A DNA stretch of 10,859 nt from Actinomycetota bacterium (GTDB lineage: Bacteria; Actinomycetota; Actinomycetes; Nanopelagicales; Nanopelagicaceae): positions 15,841 through 26,699 of the forward strand of contig JAPLBI010000008.1 of NCBI GenBank assembly GCA_026392815.1. Reading direction: 5' to 3'. The stretch's first letter is position 1; each line of letters begins with the position of its first letter. This document shows, one piece after another, positions 8,122 through 10,859 of the stretch. The notes under the pieces were generated by a model that was not told the DNA's origin, did no database searches, and worked only from the letters and a program-made list of their open reading frames with translations. Position numbers and translations under genes: made by a program.

Positions 8122-8844
8122 ATGGCACTCGAAGATGTTTACCGTAGAAATCTGCATCACCGCACTCATCGCGCAGGTTGGTTACGTGCGGCAGTTCTTG
8201 GTGCAAATGATGGTTTAGTTTCTACCGCATCGCTAATGATTGGTGTATCCGCGGCCAAAGCTGGCGGAGTAGACGCACAAGCGTTCTTGATTACTGCTGG
8301 CGCCGCCGGAATTGCTGCGGGAGCGATGTCGATGGCTGTTGGTGAATACGTTTCAGTTCGTTCACAAAATGATATTGAAGAATCTGATCGTGTCTTGGAG
8401 ATGCAACATCTAGCAATTGATCCTGAGTCAGAACTTATCGAACTGCAACATATCTATATCGAACGTGGGCTAACGCCAGAGCTCGCAATACAAGTTGCAA
8501 AGGCGATGCACGATCGCGATCCCTTGGAAGCTCATCTACGTGATGAGCTCGGACAGTTTCCTCACACTAAAGCGCGACCAGTTCAAGCAGCGATGGCATC
8601 TGCTGCAGCATTCACCGCTGGCTGATTAATCCCATTCGTTGGCGCCTTTGCTCCAACTCCAGGAAAAGCGGCAGCGACAATTGTCGCTTTCACCATTATT
8701 GGTTTAACTCTGACCGGAATCCTGAGCGCAAAGACGGCAGGCTCAAAGATCCTCGCTCCGACTCTTCGCGTGATCGTGGGCGGGTGCATCGGCATGGCAA
8801 TTACCGCTGGAATCGGCCAGGCGCTGCATTTGAGCGGTATCTAA
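8122..8844 (+). pseudogene. VIT1/CCC1-family iron/manganese transporter, interrupted by in-frame TGA
   Basis: The family moves Fe2+ or Mn2+ across membranes. The N-terminal part (167 residues) has LRAAVLGANDGLVSTASLMIGV (helix 1, residues about 21-42), AGIAAGAMSMAVGEYVSV (helix 2) and the acidic cytoplasmic metal-binding stretch between about 80 and 150. A TGA at 8623-8625 follows FTAG. The same frame then continues without any shift, from LIPFVGAFAPTPGK through two further hydrophobic helices to the TAA at 8842-8844. Read through, the protein is 241 codons including the internal one, the normal length for the family, so the TGA sits inside the third helix of an otherwise complete gene. TGA differs by one base from GGA (Gly), a residue that suits this place. 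A sequencing error or a recent mutation is likely. Metal specificity cannot be read. Confidence 0.85.
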
Positions 8845-8893
8845 ACTCACTCTCGCGCAGGCTAATTCGGGAGTGCCGAATACCGCCAACAGT

Positions 8894-8902
8894 TGCTACC
8901 CT
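8894..8902 (+). promoter_or_regulatory. Candidate extended -10 promoter for gltB
   Basis: TGCTACCCT fits an extended -10 element (TGN followed by TANNNT). It would give a leader of about 85 nt before gltB. No good -35 hexamer is visible, so the call rests on this short match alone. Confidence 0.3.
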
Positions 8903-8912
8903 TTTGCATCTA

Positions 8913-8928
8913 CCACCGTCCGCGGTGG
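8913..8928 (+). other. Hairpin in the VIT-gltB spacer
   Basis: CCACCG and CGGTGG form a perfect 6-bp GC-rich stem around a TCCG tetraloop. It is followed by CTCTTTCGGG, which is not a proper U-tract. It could be a weak terminator of the VIT gene or a structure in the gltB leader. The rest of the 150-bp spacer (8845-8994) shows no small ORF that I can support. Confidence 0.45.
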
Positions 8929-8979
8929 CTCTTTCGGGCCAAAGTTGTCCCACTCTTTTAACAATTAAGTGTGAGCAAC

Positions 8980-8984
8980 AGGAG
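8980..8984 (+). promoter_or_regulatory. Ribosome binding site of gltB
   Basis: AGGAG lies 10 nt before the ATG at 8995, the best-placed Shine-Dalgarno sequence in the window. It supports this start, which puts the processed Cys at residue 23. Confidence 0.6.
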
Positions 8985-8994
8985 CGTGTAACTG

Positions 8995-10859
8995 ATGGCT
9001 CTTCCATCTAATTACCCAGAACAACAGGGTCTCTACGATCCCGCAAACGAGCATGATGCATGCGGCGTTGCAATGGTTGCTACTCTAAATAAAGTTGCTA
9101 CACATGAGATTGTTGAAAAGGCGCTTACCGCTCTACGTAACTTAGAACACCGCGGAGCATCAGGCGCTGAACCAGATAGCGGTGATGGCGCAGGAATTTT
9201 GATTCGCGTTCCAGATGCTTTCTATCGCGCAGTTACAGATTTTAAACTTCCCGCGGAAGGCCACTACGCAACAGGTATTGCATTTGTTGCACAAGGTGCC
9301 GAAGTTCGATCAGAAATTGCGAAGATCGCAGCGGAGGAAGGCCTAGCTGTTCTTGGTTGGCGCGATCTTCCAATCAATGCGAAATCACTTGGCAAGACTG
9401 CAGTTTGAGTTATGCCAAAGTTTGAACAAGTCTTTCTTGCCGGCAATAAAGACGAATCAGGTATTGCGTTAGATCGTCTCGCCTTCTGCCTTAGAAAACG
9501 CGCTGAACATTCACTCGATCTTTACTTCCCATCACTTTCTTCACAGACAATTGTTTACAAAGGAATGCTTACAACAGGACAGCTCGAAGAGTTCTTCCCG
9601 GATCTAAGCGATGTGCGAGTGGTATCTCCGCTTGCACTTGTTCACTCACGCTTTTCTACAAATACATTTCCTTCGTGGCCACTTGCCCACCCATACCGAT
9701 TTATTGCTCACAACGGTGAGATCAATACCGTTAAGGGAAATCGCAACTGGATGCGCGCCCGCGAATCACTTCTTGCTAGCGAGTTAATTCCTGGAGACCT
9801 CAGCCGCCTCTTTCCTATCGTGGAAATGTCTGGCAGTGACTCTGCTTCCTTTGATGAAGTTCTAGAACTTCTCTACCTAGGTGGACGATCCTTGCCACAT
9901 TCTGTTTTGATGATGATTCCGGAAGCGTGGGAAAATCACACAACGATGTCGCAGAATCGTCGCGACTTTTACGCCTTTCATGCATCTCTTATGGAGACAT
10001 GGGATGGACAAGCATGTGTAACTTTCACAGATGGGCATCAAGTTGGTGCAGTTCTAGATCGTAACGGGCTTCGTCCATCACGTTTCTGGGTTACCGATGA
10101 TGGCTTAGTTGTTCTGGCATCTGAAGTTGTCTTGCATCTGAAGTCGGTGTTCTCGATTTCCCTGCTGAAAAGATTGTTCGTAAGGGTCGCTTGCAGCCAG
10201 GCAAGATGTTCCTAGTTGATATTGAAGCCGGGCGAATTATTGAAGATGACGAAATTAAAGATTCGTTGGCAGATGCCGCGCCATATGGCGAATGGTTACA
10301 CGCCGGAATGATGAAGCTATCTGATCTTCCATCTCGCGAACACATTATTTATCCGCATTCATCTGTAGTTCGTCGCCAGCGCGCCTTCGGTTATACCGAA
10401 GAAGAACTGCGCATCTTGGTTACTCCAATGGCTAAGAACGGCATGGAAGCGCTCGGCTCAATGGGTACCGATACTCCAATCGCAGCGCTCTATGAAAAAC
10501 CACGTCTGCTCTTTGATTACTTCTCACAGCTCTTTGCACAAGTAACAAATCCTCCACTTGATGCAATCCGTGAAGAACTTGTTACAAGTTTGGGCGGATC
10601 AATTGGGCCAGAACATAACTTGCTTGATCCAGGTCCTGCTTCTTGCCGTCAAATTTCATTAGCTTTCCCAGTTATTGATAATGATGAGCTAGCCAAGATC
10701 ATTCACGTTAATGCCGATGATGAGTATCCAGAATTAGCGACCTATGTTGTGCGCGGGCTATTTCCAGTAAATGGCGATGGTCAAGCACTTCGTAAGCGAC
10801 TCGATGAAATTAAGCGCGAAGTTTCTAAAGCAATCGATGATGGTGCTCACTTAATCGTA
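8995..10859 (+). pseudogene. gltB: Glutamate synthase large subunit GltB, 3' end missing, two frame lesions
   Basis: GltB makes glutamate from 2-oxoglutarate and glutamine with reducing power from GltD. About 620 of roughly 1500 residues are here. The class II amidotransferase domain begins after a 22-residue propeptide at Cys23 in EHDACGVAM. It then shows [52 protein letters not shown] and [15 protein letters not shown]. The central domain follows with RQRAFGYTEEELR and ALGSMGTDTPIAAL. Two lesions break the frame. A TGA at 9406-9408 splits KTAV from VMPKFEQVF with no shift. A 17-nt near-duplication at about 10126-10142 shifts the frame after LASEV, and the true reading resumes in the third frame at about 10137 ([12 protein letters not shown]) and stays open to the window edge. 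Conserved sequence on all three sides suggests a functional gene with sequence errors. Confidence 0.9.
10108..10142 (+). repeat. Imperfect 18/17-nt tandem duplication inside gltB
   Basis: Copy A (10108-10125) is GTTGTTCTGGCATCTGAA; copy B (10126-10142) is GTTGTCTTGCATCTGAA. B lacks one G and has T-to-C and C-to-T differences at adjacent positions. In copy A the codons read VVLASE. With the missing G restored, copy B also reads VVLASE, using synonymous codons GTC and TTG. The second copy adds 17 nt and throws the frame. Confidence 0.85.

Noticed and set aside
8623..8625. Selenocysteine insertion at the VIT-gene TGA.
   Set aside because: The position is inside a hydrophobic helix with no redox motif, and the family has no Cys at this place that I know of.
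8583..9007. Minus-strand and alternate-frame ORFs of 68-75 residues over the VIT gene end and the spacer.
   Set aside because: They lie over conserved + strand coding sequence or cross the spacer without recognisable content, and look like frame shadows.
8623..9408. TGA recoded as Gly or another amino acid, because two in-frame TGAs fall in conserved genes.
   Set aside because: TGA is the natural stop of hisI, trpE, the 63-aa gene and trpA in the same window, each in a tight overlap with the next start. All three stops are used normally. Recoding would fuse those genes.
1..10859. Signs of a mobile element, phage, toxin-antitoxin, defence island or CRISPR array.
   Set aside because: No transposase, integrase, inverted terminal repeats, repeat-spacer pattern or tRNA-like sequence was seen. 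The genes are conserved housekeeping genes in a familiar actinobacterial order.

Overview
The window carries genes on the + strand only. It reads as part of an actinobacterial chromosome, with moderate GC (roughly half, by eye), almost no intergenic space and many ATGA-type start/stop overlaps. Three things point to Actinobacteria: a PriA-type HisA followed by hisF and hisI and then a trp block that has no trpF; a small membrane protein between trpE and trpC; and the downstream order trpA, thiol-redox genes, lgt, gltB. The modest GC and tight packing suggest a streamlined lineage, such as the freshwater acI/Nanopelagicales group. That placement is inference and has not been tested with a phylogeny.

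Layout. Positions 2-6113 form one long biosynthetic run: priA (5' end cut by the window), hisF, hisI, trpE, a 63-residue single-helix membrane protein, trpC, trpB and trpA. Gaps range from an 8-bp overlap to 14 bp. All frames here are intact and the catalytic motifs inside the window are present. trpF is missing because PriA is expected to supply that step; trpD is not in the window.

From 6110 the run continues, by a 4-bp overlap, into an envelope/redox module: a MauE/DoxX-like membrane protein with a CGC motif, a membrane-anchored DsbA-like thioredoxin-fold protein, and lgt (lipoprotein diacylglyceryl transferase). A short hairpin with a T-run follows lgt. Next comes a VIT1/CCC1-family transporter gene that looks leaderless, then a 150-bp spacer with a hairpin, then the start of gltB (glutamate synthase large subunit), which runs off the right edge.

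The main oddity is in the right-hand part. Three consecutive conserved genes are broken by four separate lesions within about 3.2 kb: a frameshift with about eight missing residues in the DsbA-like gene (near 6985-6992), an in-frame TGA in the VIT gene (8623-8625), an in-frame TGA in gltB (9406-9408), and a 17-nt near-duplication in gltB (10108-10142) that shifts the frame. The first 6.9 kb has none. The two copies in the duplication differ by synonymous third/first-position changes, as if two strain haplotypes had been joined. I favour assembly or consensus error over true pseudogenisation. I found no CRISPR array, mobile element, RNA gene or convincing undescribed system.
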